Source: CATOSD01 sp965203135 (GTDB lineage Bacteria > Chloroflexota > Dehalococcoidia > Lucifugimonadales > CATOSD01). Taken from it: DNA of 64,000 nt. Position numbers and translations under genes: made by a program. Within the stretch, counting starts at the first letter, position 1. Each line of letters begins with the position of its first letter. Positions 45,469 to 55,027 of this stretch are shown here, in pieces. The stretch spans positions 186,001 to 250,000 of the forward strand of contig CBDBBO010000003.1 of NCBI GenBank assembly GCA_965203135.1. Direction: 5' to 3'. The notes under the pieces were generated by a model. It did no database searches. It was not told where the DNA came from and was given only the letters and a program-made list of their open reading frames with translations.

Positions 45469-46596
45469 GTGAGCCGAGCCGCTTTTGTGTACGACGACCG
45501 TCTGTCGCGCCATGCGCTGAGCGACACGCACCCGATGAAGCCGGCGCGATTGCGCTACACATACGAATTGCTGGAGTCCTACGGTGTATTCTCCGCGCCG
45601 GATGTGGATCTGGTAACGCCGGCCGCAGCGAACGAGGATGACGTGCTTTCGTACCACTCGCCGGAGTACCTGAGTGCCGTTCGGGGCCTCAGCGGCGGGG
45701 ATGCGGCCATCAATCCGGCCGCGTTCAACTTCGGCCCGGGTGACAATCCTTTCTACGAGGGCATGTACGACGCCGCGATGCTGTCGACCGGCGCGTCTCT
45801 CAAAGCGGCGTCGATGTTACTGGACGGGGAGCACTTCCGCGCGTTCAGCATTTCGGGCGGACTCCACCACGCCATGCCCGGTTACGCCTTCGGCTTCTGC
45901 GTGTTCAACGACCCGGTTATCGCGATAAAGTCGCTGCTCGCCAGGGGCGCTCGCGTCGCCTACGTCGACATCGACTGCCACCACGGGGACGGGGTGCAAC
46001 ACGCCTTCTACGACACGGACCGGGTGCTCACCATTTCCCTGCACGAGTCCGGCGCGTTCCTGTTCCCGGGCACCGGATTCACCCAGGAGATCGGCGCGGG
46101 CAGGGGACGCGGATACTCGGTGAACGTGCCCCTGTATCCGTACACATCGGACGAGGTGTACCTGTGGGCGTTCCGCGAGGTCGTCCCCCGGCTACTCGCG
46201 GCGTTCAGGCCGGACGTTTTGGTGACGCAGCTCGGTATCGACACCCACCTTCTCGACCCGATAACCCACCTGGCGCTCACTACCCAGGGCTTCGCGGAGG
46301 CGGTGGGAGAGTTCCGTAAGGCCGCACCGCCCCTGTGGCTGGCCCTGGGCGGCGGCGGATACGACCTGCAGGCGGTGAGTCGCGCCTGGACGATGGCGTT
46401 CGCGGCGATGGCGGGCCATGAGTTGCGGGACGAGGTGCCGGAGGCATACCGGAACCGTTACGGAGTCGAGAGGCTCAGAGACGAGCCGCCCACGATACAG
46501 GACTCGGTCACGAGCGATTCGCGGATGTTCGCGGAGGCGAGCGTGCAGGCCGTTCACAGCCTGGTGTTCCCGCTGCACGGCATCAGGTTCGCCTGA
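45469..46596 (+). CDS. acuC: AcuC-type histone-deacetylase-family protein
   Basis: 375 residues. Zinc-dependent deacetylase fold related to AcuC, which regulates acetyl-CoA synthetase by lysine deacetylation. Active-site parts are GGLHHAMPGYAFGFCVFND (His133, His134), the zinc ligands in AYVDIDCHHGDGVQ (Asp167, His171 region), and LGIDTHLLDPITHL. HPMKPARLRYTYELL matches the family's N-terminal loop. GTG 45469 is the start; an upstream extension is not supported. No acsA is adjacent. Confidence 0.88.
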   Translation: MSRAAFVYDDRLSRHALSDTHPMKPARLRYTYELLESYGVFSAPDVDLVTPAAANEDDVLSYHSPEYLSAVRGLSGGDAAINPAAFNFGPGDNPFYEGMYDAAMLSTGASLKAASMLLDGEHFRAFSISGGLHHAMPGYAFGFCVFNDPVIAIKSLLARGARVAYVDIDCHHGDGVQHAFYDTDRVLTISLHESGAFLFPGTGFTQEIGAGRGRGYSVNVPLYPYTSDEVYLWAFREVVPRLLAAFRPDVLVTQLGIDTHLLDPITHLALTTQGFAEAVGEFRKAAPPLWLALGGGGYDLQAVSRAWTMAFAAMAGHELRDEVPEAYRNRYGVERLRDEPPTIQDSVTSDSRMFAEASVQAVHSLVFPLHGIRFA

Positions 46597-46614
46597 GCAT
46601 TCGCCGACCTGTCG

Positions 46615-47511
46615 TCAGGACCTCAGCATCTCCCGCAGCGTGGTCTCGATAGCCGTGTTCCTGAACTCGAACCCCGATTCCACCAGCTTGGCAGACGACA
46701 TTCTGGTGCTATAGAGCACCGCGTCCGCCATCTCTCCCATCGCGACCCGCAGCGCAAACCTGGGCACGAACAGCAGCGCCGGGCGACCCAGCGCCCGGCC
46801 CAGTGCGCGCGTGAACTCCGCGTTGGTGACTGGCTCCGGTGCGCTGACATTGACCGGCCCGAACAGATCGTCGGCCGTGAGCGCGTGAGCGAAGGCGCCC
46901 ACCGCGTCCTCAAGCGACAGCCAGCTCATGTACTGCCTGCCGCTTCCCAGCCTGCCGCCGATGCCCATTCGGAATGGAGGCAGCATCCGCTTCAGCGGCC
47001 CGCCGGATGGGTCGAACACCATGCCCAGCCGCATAGCCGCGACGCGGATGCCGGCGTCCGAGGCCGGCTGGGCCGCCTTCTCCCACTCGGCGGTCGACTG
47101 GGCGATGAAGTCAGCGCCGGGCGGTTCTTCCTCGCCGAGCAGGTCCGCGCCCCGGTCGCCGTAGTAGCCCACGGCGGACGCGCCGATAAAGCAGCGCGGG
47201 GTTGGCCTCGTCTGGGCCAGGGCATTCGCCAGCAGCGAGGTGCCGCGGGTGCGGCTGTCGCGTATGCGCGCCTTCTGGGCGTCGTCCCAGCGCCGGTTGG
47301 CTATGTTCTCACCGGCAAGGTGCACCACGCCGTCGATGCCTTGCAGCGCCCCCTCGTCGATGTAGCCCGTCTCGGGGTCCCAGCGCGCCTCGCCAGTTCC
47401 CGGCCGCGGCTCCCGGCGCACGAGCCGGACGACGCCGTGTCCCTCCGACTCCAGCCGAGCCGACAGCACGGAACCTATGAATCCGGACGAGCCGGTAATC
47501 AGCACTCTCAC
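46615..47511 (-). CDS. TIGR01777-family NAD(P)-dependent epimerase
   Basis: 298 residues. Extended short-chain dehydrogenase fold: RVLITGSSGFIGSVLSARL (GxxGFIG nucleotide loop), VVHLAGENIANRRWDDAQK, IGASAVGYYGDRG (active-site Tyr-x-x-x region) and the C-terminal domain VPRFALRVAMGEMADAVL. This matches the family around E. coli YfcH, whose substrates are not well defined. GTG 47511 with GGGAG upstream starts at the nucleotide loop; longer frames are unsupported. It is divergent from def across about 230 bp. Confidence 0.87.
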   Translation of the reverse strand: MRVLITGSSGFIGSVLSARLESEGHGVVRLVRREPRPGTGEARWDPETGYIDEGALQGIDGVVHLAGENIANRRWDDAQKARIRDSRTRGTSLLANALAQTRPTPRCFIGASAVGYYGDRGADLLGEEEPPGADFIAQSTAEWEKAAQPASDAGIRVAAMRLGMVFDPSGGPLKRMLPPFRMGIGGRLGSGRQYMSWLSLEDAVGAFAHALTADDLFGPVNVSAPEPVTNAEFTRALGRALGRPALLFVPRFALRVAMGEMADAVLYSTRMSSAKLVESGFEFRNTAIETTLREMLRS

Positions 47512-47740
47512 TATGGACACTCCCACGGATTGGATAAATTCTAGCACAATGGGCCGCGCTGAGGCGGAAGCGTGGCGGGCCGGGACCGCCACCACCGGCC
47601 TGCTCGAACGGGGCAAGGGCACTCGGCTGATACAGCCGCACCGGTGTCGTTGTCCTTTACAGGGCCGCGTAGTGGCAGATATAATCATACGACGCACTTA
47701 CGACGGCCCAGAGAGTGGGCCGTGCATCGAGGAGAGCTGC

Positions 47741-48298
47741 TTGGCCGTACTGCCGATACTGATGCTTCCGCATCCCACCTTGAGGAAGCGGGCCAGGAAG
47801 GTGCGGCGCGTGGACGCCTCGGTGCTACGCTTGGCTCACGACATGATCGACACGCTGATCGATGCCGATGGAGTGGGCCTCGCGGCCAACCAGGTAGGCG
47901 ACTTGCAGCGAATAATCGTGGTTCGCCTGCCCGAGGAGGAGCCAAGAATCTACATCAACCCGGAGATCGTCCGTCGTGAGGGCGAAAGGGAGGTCGAGGA
48001 GGGCTGTCTCAGCATTCCAGGGTACAGAGGCACCATTACCAGGTCCCTCTTGGTCACGTTTGGCGCGCTGGACCACACCTCCAAGACCGTCAAGCTGAAG
48101 GCCGACGGCCTGCTTGGACAGGCCCTGGAGCATGAAGTCGACCATCTCAACGGCATACTGTATCTCGATCATCTCAAAAGCCACGACGATCTTGTGAAGC
48201 TGGAGAGCGGCGATGGGGAGGACGACGGAGCCGGCGAATCAGAGGCGGCCCCGGACCCGGAGGAGCAGGAGTCTCCCGCCACGATGAAGATCGGTTAG
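47741..48298 (+). CDS. def: Peptide deformylase
   Basis: 185 residues. Removes the formyl group from the N-terminal methionine of new proteins. The three metal motifs are intact: GVGLAANQVG (about 44-53), EGCLSIPG (Cys89) and HEVDHLNG (His131, His135, Glu132). TTG 47741 is the start, with GGAGAG upstream; the protein then begins MAVLPILMLPHPTL as the family does. The last 40 residues are acidic and low-complexity (GEDDGAGESEAAPDPEEQE). Confidence 0.95.
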   Translation: MAVLPILMLPHPTLRKRARKVRRVDASVLRLAHDMIDTLIDADGVGLAANQVGDLQRIIVVRLPEEEPRIYINPEIVRREGEREVEEGCLSIPGYRGTITRSLLVTFGALDHTSKTVKLKADGLLGQALEHEVDHLNGILYLDHLKSHDDLVKLESGDGEDDGAGESEAAPDPEEQESPATMKIG

Positions 48299-48381
48299 GT
48301 CGCCGAGTTGCAGCTTACGTCCAAACTCGCTGCGTTTGCGACACACTTCACATCGACGCGGCAGCCCACCAGTCAGTCTAC

Positions 48382-49923
48382 ATGAGCGCTAATCCCCCAG
48401 AACTACTGACCGTGCATCGGCACGCGCCCGTGCGTGAAGCAATGGGCGACTGGCGAATCGCGCCCGCCGTCGAGGCAGTCCGCTCGCGTCTGGAAGAGTG
48501 GGGCGTGCGGAGTTGGCTGGTAGGCGGCGCGGTCCGCGACGCTCTGCTTGGCAGAGAGGCCGGCGACGTCGACGTTGCGGTCTACGGCAGCGCGCACGGT
48601 GTTGGTCTCAGGCTTGCGACAGAGTTGAACGGCACGCTCGTGCCCTGGGCAGGCAGCCCGGACGAAATGGTGCGCGTGGTGCTGCCGGCAGCGGATGGCG
48701 GGTGCGTCGTCGACCTGAGCTGCGCCGCTGATGGGATTGGCGCTGATCTGGCCAGGCGTGACTTCACCATCAACGCGATGGCGGTCCCACTGACGCTCGC
48801 GCCAGACGAAAGCGCGGACTCCCACTCGCTAGTGGATCCCTACGGCGGGATGGACGACCTGCGGGCTAGCCGGATACGCGCCGTGTGGCCCGGAGTCTTC
48901 CAAGACGACCCGGCGCGCCTCATACGCGCACCCAGGCTCGCGGCGCAGCTTGGCTTCGAGGTCGACGTCGAGACTCGTGCGCTCATTCGCGCGAACTGTC
49001 GATTGATTTGCGGCGTCGCCCCGGAGCGGATCACCCAAGAGTTCTTGAAGTTGCTGGCCGAGCCTCGAGGAACGCACAACGTCCGCGAACTCGACGACCT
49101 GGGCCTGCTTTGCGAGGTGCTGCCGGAGTTGGCCGACGCGAAGGGTGCCACTCAACCCAGGGAGCACTACTACGACGTGTTCGATCACCTGGTGGAAACC
49201 GTGAGTCAGGCCGAGCGCCTGGTAACGGGCCGACCGGACGAGGGAGACTGGGTGGTGGACGCTCTGCCGAGGTTCGGTGGGGTCGAGGAGCGTTTTGCCG
49301 AGACGGTCGGCACCGGATTCGACAGGCTGACCCACCTCAAGCTGGCCGCGCTCCTACACGATGTTGCCAAGCCGGCCACACGCACGGTGGAGGAGTCCGG
49401 GCGCATCCGCTTTCTTGGCCATCACACCGAGGGCGAGCGCATGACGACAGCGATAGCCGAACGGCTCAGACTGAGCGGACGCAGCTCGCGCCTGCTCAGC
49501 GCGATGGTGCGCCACCACCTGCGGCCAGGGCAGCTTGGCAATGGCGGCGCGCTGCCAACGCGGCGGGCGATGTACCGCTTCTTCAGGGATGCCGGCGATG
49601 CCGCTATCGACACCATCTATCTGAACCTGGCGGACTACCTAGCCGCACGCGGTCCGCTGCTGGAGCGGGGCGAGTGGGCGCACGCCTGCAAGGTTGCGGG
49701 CGTCTTGCTGGCCTGGCGGCTGGATAGCGGCTCCGAGGAGCCGTTCCCCAAGCTGCTGAACGGTCACGACATCATGGATGGCTTCGCCCTGACCCCGGGG
49801 CCGGTTGTGGGTAGGATGCTGGCGATGGTCGCGGAGGCCGCGGCAAGCGGAAAGATCGAGACGAAGGAGGACGCCATGGCCCTGGTGGGCGCGCGACTCC
49901 GGTCTGGAGGAGACGTTGCGTAG
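48382..49923 (+). CDS. cca: CCA tRNA nucleotidyltransferase-type enzyme with HD domain
   Basis: 513 residues. The class II polymerase head has VGGAVRDALLG (48-57), catalytic Asp pair GDVDVAV (Asp62, Asp64) and the RRDFTINAMA motif. An RNA-binding helical segment (DDPARLIRAPRLAAQLGFEV) follows, then an HD phosphohydrolase domain (AALLHDVAKPAT, GHHTEGERMT, VRHHLRPGQL). The tRNA-Ala in this window lacks an encoded CCA, so such an enzyme is needed. A poly(A) polymerase or split A-adding/CC-adding enzyme is possible. Its stop overlaps the start of secD by 8 bp, suggesting coupled translation. Confidence 0.87.
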   Translation: MSANPPELLTVHRHAPVREAMGDWRIAPAVEAVRSRLEEWGVRSWLVGGAVRDALLGREAGDVDVAVYGSAHGVGLRLATELNGTLVPWAGSPDEMVRVVLPAADGGCVVDLSCAADGIGADLARRDFTINAMAVPLTLAPDESADSHSLVDPYGGMDDLRASRIRAVWPGVFQDDPARLIRAPRLAAQLGFEVDVETRALIRANCRLICGVAPERITQEFLKLLAEPRGTHNVRELDDLGLLCEVLPELADAKGATQPREHYYDVFDHLVETVSQAERLVTGRPDEGDWVVDALPRFGGVEERFAETVGTGFDRLTHLKLAALLHDVAKPATRTVEESGRIRFLGHHTEGERMTTAIAERLRLSGRSSRLLSAMVRHHLRPGQLGNGGALPTRRAMYRFFRDAGDAAIDTIYLNLADYLAARGPLLERGEWAHACKVAGVLLAWRLDSGSEEPFPKLLNGHDIMDGFALTPGPVVGRMLAMVAEAAASGKIETKEDAMALVGARLRSGGDVA

Positions 49924-51847
49924 GTACGCCCGGACGCTGATACTCATCGCCGTGCTGCTGGCCGTGGCGGTGACCGTACTCGCCGTGCAGAGGATTTCAT
50001 TTGCCGGCTTCGAGCGGGGAGGAGACACAGTACTCGGCCTCAGTCTGGGGCTCGACCTCCAGGGTGGCATCCACTTGGTGTACAGTGCTACCGGAGCTAT
50101 GGCTACGTCTACCGAAGAGGCGGCCACGTCTACCGAGGTAGCGACCACTTCCGAGACCGCGGTAGAGACTAATGTTCAGGAGGTCACGCCGCCGGACTCC
50201 GAAGCCATGGATGGGCTTAAGCGAATCATCGAGCGCAGGGTGAACAGCTCCGGTCTCGGCGAGCCGATCATCCAGATTCTGGGAGGCGACAGGCTGCTGG
50301 TTCAGCTCCCAGGCGTGAGAGACCCGGGGCGGGCCAAGGAGATCATCGGCGAGACCGCGCTGCTTGAGTTCAAGCACCGGCGACTCGACGTTCCAAAGAG
50401 GTTGGAACAGTTTACATCGGCCGACGTAGTGAGCATGACGGCCCGCCGCCTGCCAACTGAGGCAGAATTGGAGACGGAGTTCGGCACTCCCACGGATGAC
50501 GACGTGGCGACGACGACCGAAACCACGGCAACCTCCACCGAAGAGACCGAGTCGGCTGCGGCGGAGGCGACTTCCACCGAAGAGGCACAGCCGGCCGAGG
50601 AGCAGCCGCCGGTGCTGGTGTTCGAGTTCACCGAAAGCGGGGCGGCGAAGTTCGGCGCGGTGCTCGATGACCTCGCGGCTTCTTTCACCGGGCAGACGCC
50701 GCGGCTGAGCCGGCTGGAGATAGCCATCGAGGGCGACGAGCCTCTGAGGTACACCGACGCTCCGGCGTTCTACTTCCAGCGGCTTGCGTCCAGCACGAGC
50801 TACGCCATGGCGCTGGAACCCTACGCCGACGCGGAGCAGGATGCCGCCGCGCTGATCGCGTACACGAACGAGCGGCTGGGAGCGGGTCCGACCGCCAGCT
50901 TTACGGAGATACAGGGATCATTCGACGAGGAAATCGGCCTCACCGGCGACGACCTCGACAGGGCTTTCGCGGGAACGCACGCCGGGTCTGGCGTGCCCAT
51001 CGTCAACATCGAGTTCAACGACCGCGGCACGCGCATCTTCGGCGAGCTTACACAGCAGATCGTCGGCACAGAGGAGTCCATCGCGATATTCCTGGACAAC
51101 GAGGAGTTGATCGCGCCCGTCGTAACCGATGTAATCACCTCGGGTACGGGCTTCATCCGGGGCAACTTCACGCTGGAACGCGCACAGGACATCGCCCTGC
51201 TGCTGGAGGCGGGTCGTCTGCCCGTGCCCATCGAGCTTATACAGGAGCGGGGAATCGACGCGATTCTGGGCGCCGACTCGCTCAGGAGGAGCGTGGTGGC
51301 GGGACTGGTGGGTCTGGGCCTGGTGCTGGTGTTCATGGCGCTCTACTATCGGGTGCCCGGCATCGTCGCCGCGGTGGCGCTGCTCATATACGCGGCTCTG
51401 CTGCTGGCCATCTTCAAGATCCTGCCGGTCACGCTCACGCTGTCGGGCGTCGCCGCGGCCATACTGTCCGTGGGCATGGCGGTGGACGCCAACATCCTGA
51501 TATTCGAGCGCATGAAGGAAGAGCTGCGGGCCGGACGCACGCTGCTTTCCGCAATCAACATTGGATTCGACAGGGCGTGGCCGGCGATCCGGGACGGCAA
51601 CGTATCCACGCTGATAACCTGCGGCATACTGTTCTGGTTCTCGGACCAGTTGGGCACCACCATCGTCCAGGGATTCGCGGCCACGCTGGCCATCGGAGTG
51701 CTGGTGAGCATGTTCTCGGCCATTACGGTGAGCAGGACGCTCTTGAGGGTGCTGTCGACTACGCGAGCATCCCGGGGCCTGGGCGTGTTCGTGCCGACCG
51801 GTGGCGGCGAGTTGCCCCAGCGGCAGATGCCGTCGGGCGCGGCATAG
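49916..51847 (+). CDS. secD: SecD, protein-export motor subunit
   Basis: 643 residues. With SecF it uses proton motive force to pull proteins through SecYEG. N-terminal helix (TLILIAVLLAVAVTVLAV), GLSLGLDLQGGIHLVY at about 41-56, a large periplasmic-type domain (P1 and P4) and five more helices (VVAGLVGLGLVLVFMALYY onward) including GMAVDANILIFERMKEEL. TTG 49916 is the start, with GGAGGAG upstream. Two Thr-Glu-Ala-rich inserts (61-95 and 183-221) interrupt the P1 region and are not part of the usual protein. Followed by secF after 12 bp. Confidence 0.94.
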   Translation: MRRYARTLILIAVLLAVAVTVLAVQRISFAGFERGGDTVLGLSLGLDLQGGIHLVYSATGAMATSTEEAATSTEVATTSETAVETNVQEVTPPDSEAMDGLKRIIERRVNSSGLGEPIIQILGGDRLLVQLPGVRDPGRAKEIIGETALLEFKHRRLDVPKRLEQFTSADVVSMTARRLPTEAELETEFGTPTDDDVATTTETTATSTEETESAAAEATSTEEAQPAEEQPPVLVFEFTESGAAKFGAVLDDLAASFTGQTPRLSRLEIAIEGDEPLRYTDAPAFYFQRLASSTSYAMALEPYADAEQDAAALIAYTNERLGAGPTASFTEIQGSFDEEIGLTGDDLDRAFAGTHAGSGVPIVNIEFNDRGTRIFGELTQQIVGTEESIAIFLDNEELIAPVVTDVITSGTGFIRGNFTLERAQDIALLLEAGRLPVPIELIQERGIDAILGADSLRRSVVAGLVGLGLVLVFMALYYRVPGIVAAVALLIYAALLLAIFKILPVTLTLSGVAAAILSVGMAVDANILIFERMKEELRAGRTLLSAINIGFDRAWPAIRDGNVSTLITCGILFWFSDQLGTTIVQGFAATLAIGVLVSMFSAITVSRTLLRVLSTTRASRGLGVFVPTGGGELPQRQMPSGAA

Positions 51848-51859
51848 AGGAGCGAGCAA

Positions 51860-52792
51860 TTGGATTTCGCGGGTAAGAGGGGCTGGTTCTTCCTCGTCTC
51901 CCTGGTGGTCATCCTGCCGGGCGTGGTGTTTCTGATCCTCGCGCCGGGCCTCAAGCCGGGAATCGACTTCACCGGCGGCTCCACGCTGATAGTGGAGTTC
52001 TCCGACAGCATCGACCAGGGCAGCCTGCGCACCAGCCTGGAGGAGATGGGACGGCCCGAGGCGGTGGTGCAGAGCATGGGAGGAGACACGTTCTTCATCC
52101 GCACGGTCGAGTTGAACGAGGACCAGAAGGACGCGCTGGTGGAGGGTCTCGAGTCCGACCTGTCGCCGAGCGGTTCGACCGTTCTGGCATTCGACCTCGT
52201 GTCGCCGGTAGTTGCGCGCGAAACGGTGCTCAACGCCATGTGGGCCGTGCTGGCGGCCTCGGTGGGCATTTTCCTCTACGTGTGGTGGGCCTTCCGCAAC
52301 GTGCCCAGCCCGTTCCGGTACGGGGCGGCGGCGATCGTGGCCCTGCTTCACGACACGTTCATCGTAGTGGGCATTTTCGCCCTGCTGGGCTACGTGTGGG
52401 ACGTGGAAGTGAACACCATGTTCCTGATTGCGCTGCTCACCGTGATAGGTTACAGCGTCAACGACACCATCGTGGTGTTCGACCGGCTGCGCGAGAACGT
52501 GCTCCTGAATCCGAACAGCGGCTTTGCCGACAACGTGAACCTGAGCATCTCCGAGTCGCTGGGCCGCTCGCTGAACACCAGCCTCACGCTGCTGTTCACG
52601 CTGCTCGCGCTGCTGCTGTTCGGCGGCACGACGATACGGACGTTCCTGCTGGTGCTGCTGATCGGCGTGGTGGTGGGAACGTACAGCTCTATCGGCATCG
52701 CCAGCCAACTGCTGGTGTCGTGGGAGTACGGCGACGCGCGATCGTTGTTCCGGCGCGTGTTCCGCAGGCCGAGTCCGGCAGCGGCGACTTAG
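51860..52792 (+). CDS. secF: SecF, protein-export motor subunit
   Basis: 310 residues, normal size. Six hydrophobic helices: the first (GWFFLVSLVVILPGVVFLIL), FTGGSTLIVEF of the periplasmic domain, then LNAMWAVLAASVGIFLYVW through LVLLIGVVVGTYSSIGIAS. The motif VIGYSVNDTIVVFDRLRENV is the SecF counterpart of SecD's helix 4 region. TTG 51860 start with GAGGAG upstream. Translated right after secD. Confidence 0.95.
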   Translation: MDFAGKRGWFFLVSLVVILPGVVFLILAPGLKPGIDFTGGSTLIVEFSDSIDQGSLRTSLEEMGRPEAVVQSMGGDTFFIRTVELNEDQKDALVEGLESDLSPSGSTVLAFDLVSPVVARETVLNAMWAVLAASVGIFLYVWWAFRNVPSPFRYGAAAIVALLHDTFIVVGIFALLGYVWDVEVNTMFLIALLTVIGYSVNDTIVVFDRLRENVLLNPNSGFADNVNLSISESLGRSLNTSLTLLFTLLALLLFGGTTIRTFLLVLLIGVVVGTYSSIGIASQLLVSWEYGDARSLFRRVFRRPSPAAAT

Positions 52793-52812
52793 GGCCAGCC
52801 CGACAACCCGCT

Positions 52813-52855
52813 CATCACCCCCATCCTAACCTTCCCCCTGCGAGGGGGAAGGGAC
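52813..52855 (+). repeat. Short palindromic repeat between secF and the alcohol dehydrogenase gene
   Basis: CACCCCCATCCTAA then CCTTCCCCCT (52830-52839), loop GCG, AGGGGGAAGG (52843-52852). A perfect 10-bp stem between convergent genes; it may end transcription from both sides although T-tracts are missing. Confidence 0.82.
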
Positions 52856-52870
52856 TCATGGGATAGGCTC

Positions 52871-53908
52871 TTAGGGCGTCAGCACCACTCGGCCTAACGT
52901 CCGGCGGTCTCGCATGGCGTCGTAAGCGAGCTTCCAGTCCTCGAGCGCGTAGCGCGCCGACACCACCGGCGACACCAGCCCGTCGGCTACCATCCGGGCC
53001 GCGTCCTCGATGTCCCGTGGGCCTGCGCCCGTCGACGAGTTGATCGTCGCGTCTCGGAAGAGTATTTCAGCCAGACTTATGGACACGCGCCGGCCCTCGA
53101 TCTCACCCAGAAGCGTCATCCTGCCGTACTGCGCCAAGCTGTTCAACACGGAGCGGAACAGCGCCGATCCTACCGTGTCGATGGCCGCGTTCACGCCCTC
53201 GTCCTCGGTTAGCGCCATGACTATCTCAGCGAAGTCCAGCTCGCTATCGGCGAGAATCACCTCGCAGGGGGCCGCTCGTTCGATCGCGTCCAGCTTCTCC
53301 GGCGAGCCGGTGACCGCGAGCGTCCGCGCGCCCAACGCGGCGGCTATCTGCGCGGCATGGATGCCCAGCCCACCGCCTGCGCCAGTCACCAGCACCGTCT
53401 CACCGGGCCGGACTCGCGTCACGTCGCGTGCCGCGCGCAGCGCCACGCCCAGGGGGCACCCGAGCACCGCGGCTTCCACCAGGTCGATGCCGTCGGGAAG
53501 TCGAACGAAGCTGTTGCCGGGCAGGCAGATGTACTCGGCGAATCCGCCGTCCAGTCCGTGACCCAGACCCTGACCCGTTGGGCACCTGTACTGGCGCCCC
53601 GCCGCGCAGGTCGCGCACTGACCACAGTAGGTGGTCAGCGTGGTAACCACCCCGTCGCCCACGCCGAGATCGGCGACGCCCTCGCCCACCTCGGCGACGC
53701 GGCCCGAAATCTCGTGACCCAGCACCACATCGGGCTTGACGCCCCGGCGCAGGGTTCCGGCGATGACGGCGACGTCGTGGTAGCACATCCCGCACGCGGC
53801 GACCTCAAGCACCGCCTCGCCCGGCCCCGGTGATGGGACGGGAAGCTCGCGGACGGCGAGAATCGGCTCGTCACCCGGCCTCTCCAGCACGAGCGCACGC
53901 ATCGTCAT
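52871..53908 (-). CDS. Zinc-containing alcohol dehydrogenase-family oxidoreductase
   Basis: 345 residues. Catalytic zinc region ACGMCYHDVAV and GHEISGRVAEVG, structural zinc lobe with four Cys (CGQCATCAAGRQYRC), and NAD(P)-binding VLVTGAGGGLGIHAAQIAAALGA (VTGAGGGLGIHAAQIA). This resembles acrolein/cinnamyl-type MDR dehydrogenases; the exact substrate is unknown. The ATG at 53908 lies 3 bp after the stop of the upstream dehydrogenase, so the pair is an operon and may act on one pathway. An alternative start at 53902 loses two residues. Confidence 0.87.
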   Translation of the reverse strand: MTMRALVLERPGDEPILAVRELPVPSPGPGEAVLEVAACGMCYHDVAVIAGTLRRGVKPDVVLGHEISGRVAEVGEGVADLGVGDGVVTTLTTYCGQCATCAAGRQYRCPTGQGLGHGLDGGFAEYICLPGNSFVRLPDGIDLVEAAVLGCPLGVALRAARDVTRVRPGETVLVTGAGGGLGIHAAQIAAALGARTLAVTGSPEKLDAIERAAPCEVILADSELDFAEIVMALTEDEGVNAAIDTVGSALFRSVLNSLAQYGRMTLLGEIEGRRVSISLAEILFRDATINSSTGAGPRDIEDAARMVADGLVSPVVSARYALEDWKLAYDAMRDRRTLGRVVLTP

Positions 53909-53911
53909 GTG

Positions 53912-54814
53912 CTAGTCGCCCGCCGGTGCGGGCGCCGACACAAGCTCTGCAAGCGCGGCGACAGTCTCGTCGAGAGTCCGGCCCCTGTCGATGGTCTCCG
54001 GCGTCTCGTTCGCGAAGGGGGTCTCGCTCATCAGCCGGTACATCTCGGCGGCGCCCCTGTGGAAGAATGGAGTCACGCCCGCCGCGTCAAAGGTGTCTGC
54101 GATCTCCTCCATCTCTCCGATCCAGCGGAACGCCTTGTGGGGAAGCCCAGGCAGACCCCTGTTCATGGCCTCGAAGGCTGCGGATTGGGAGGACGCGAAC
54201 TCCGCGGCCAGCTCCTCGGAAACGCCCAGCACTTTGGCCGTGGTGAGCAGCGCCAGTTGCAGCGAGGAGGTGCCCTTGGTCAGCGCCGCGTAGCACATCT
54301 TGATGGCGGAGGCGCGGCCGATCTGGTCGCCCATCTGCTTGATGGCCACGCCGTCGCAGTCCAGCGCGGACAGCTCGACGGCGCACTCGCCCGAAACGTA
54401 GATGCGCACGCGCGGCGAGCCTGGCGCGGGCGGGCCGCCGATTATCCCGCCGTCCACGTAGCAGCCGCCCGCGGACGTGATCGTGTCGCACATCGCCGCA
54501 GCGGTGGCGGGCGAGACCGCGTTGCAGTCTGCGAACATGGTGTCCGCTCCGGTGGCGCGAATCGCGTCCGCCACGGACTCGGCCACGCCGCCGGCCTCCG
54601 AAGGCACCAGTATCGAGAGGACCACGTCGGCCTCTCTGACCAGGTCCTCGAAACTCGCGACTCCGGCTATGCCGGCACGGCGCGCGAGCTCCCTTGTGCG
54701 CTCGCTTCTGCCCTCCAGGTGGGATATGATGCTCAGCCCGTGCTCGCGCAGCGCGCGGCCCACGGCGTGACCCATGTCGCCCGGGCTGAGAATTGCCACT
54801 GTTTCGATTCGCAT
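53912..54814 (-). CDS. NAD-binding 6-phosphogluconate/hydroxyisobutyrate dehydrogenase-like protein (DUF1932 type)
   Basis: 300 residues. An N-terminal Rossmann domain (VAILSPGDMGHAVGRAL, VVLSILVPSEAGGVAES, FADCNAVSP) is followed by a helical C-terminal part (AIKMCYAALTKGTSSLQLAL, VTPFFHRGAAEMYRLM) that matches the DUF1932 tail. Family enzymes oxidise beta-hydroxy acids. ATG 54814 is preferred: GGAG lies 9 bases before it, inside the four-residue extension from ATG 54826. Upstream of the alcohol dehydrogenase gene in the same transcript. Confidence 0.83.
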   Translation of the reverse strand: MRIETVAILSPGDMGHAVGRALREHGLSIISHLEGRSERTRELARRAGIAGVASFEDLVREADVVLSILVPSEAGGVAESVADAIRATGADTMFADCNAVSPATAAAMCDTITSAGGCYVDGGIIGGPPAPGSPRVRIYVSGECAVELSALDCDGVAIKQMGDQIGRASAIKMCYAALTKGTSSLQLALLTTAKVLGVSEELAAEFASSQSAAFEAMNRGLPGLPHKAFRWIGEMEEIADTFDAAGVTPFFHRGAAEMYRLMSETPFANETPETIDRGRTLDETVAALAELVSAPAPAGD

Positions 54815-54911
54815 GTACGGCTCCATATCAAGTGTTGGGTATCGGTAGGCGAGCCGTGCTGCTGTGTGAGACGCCCGCTCACCATGGCCAGATTATAGGC
54901 CAATTCTGTCT

Positions 54912-54939
54912 TTGGCTCAATCGCGGCCTGGCCTATAAT
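54912..54939 (+). promoter_or_regulatory. Predicted promoter of nfo
   Basis: TTGGCT (54912-54917), 16-bp spacer, TATAAT (54934-54939). Start near 54946, about 80 nt before nfo. Confidence 0.55.
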
Positions 54940-55027
54940 GGAGCTTGAGACCCAGGCCGCGCCCGTCGCCGGCACGGAACAGCTAAACGTGGAGCGGGGC
55001 CAATCGCAGGGAGTGAGGAGCAGACAG

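Noticed and set aside
50918..52708. Long minus-strand open frame across secD and secF
   Set aside because: Arg/His/Gln-rich antisense shadow without motifs; secD and secF are unmistakable on the other strand.
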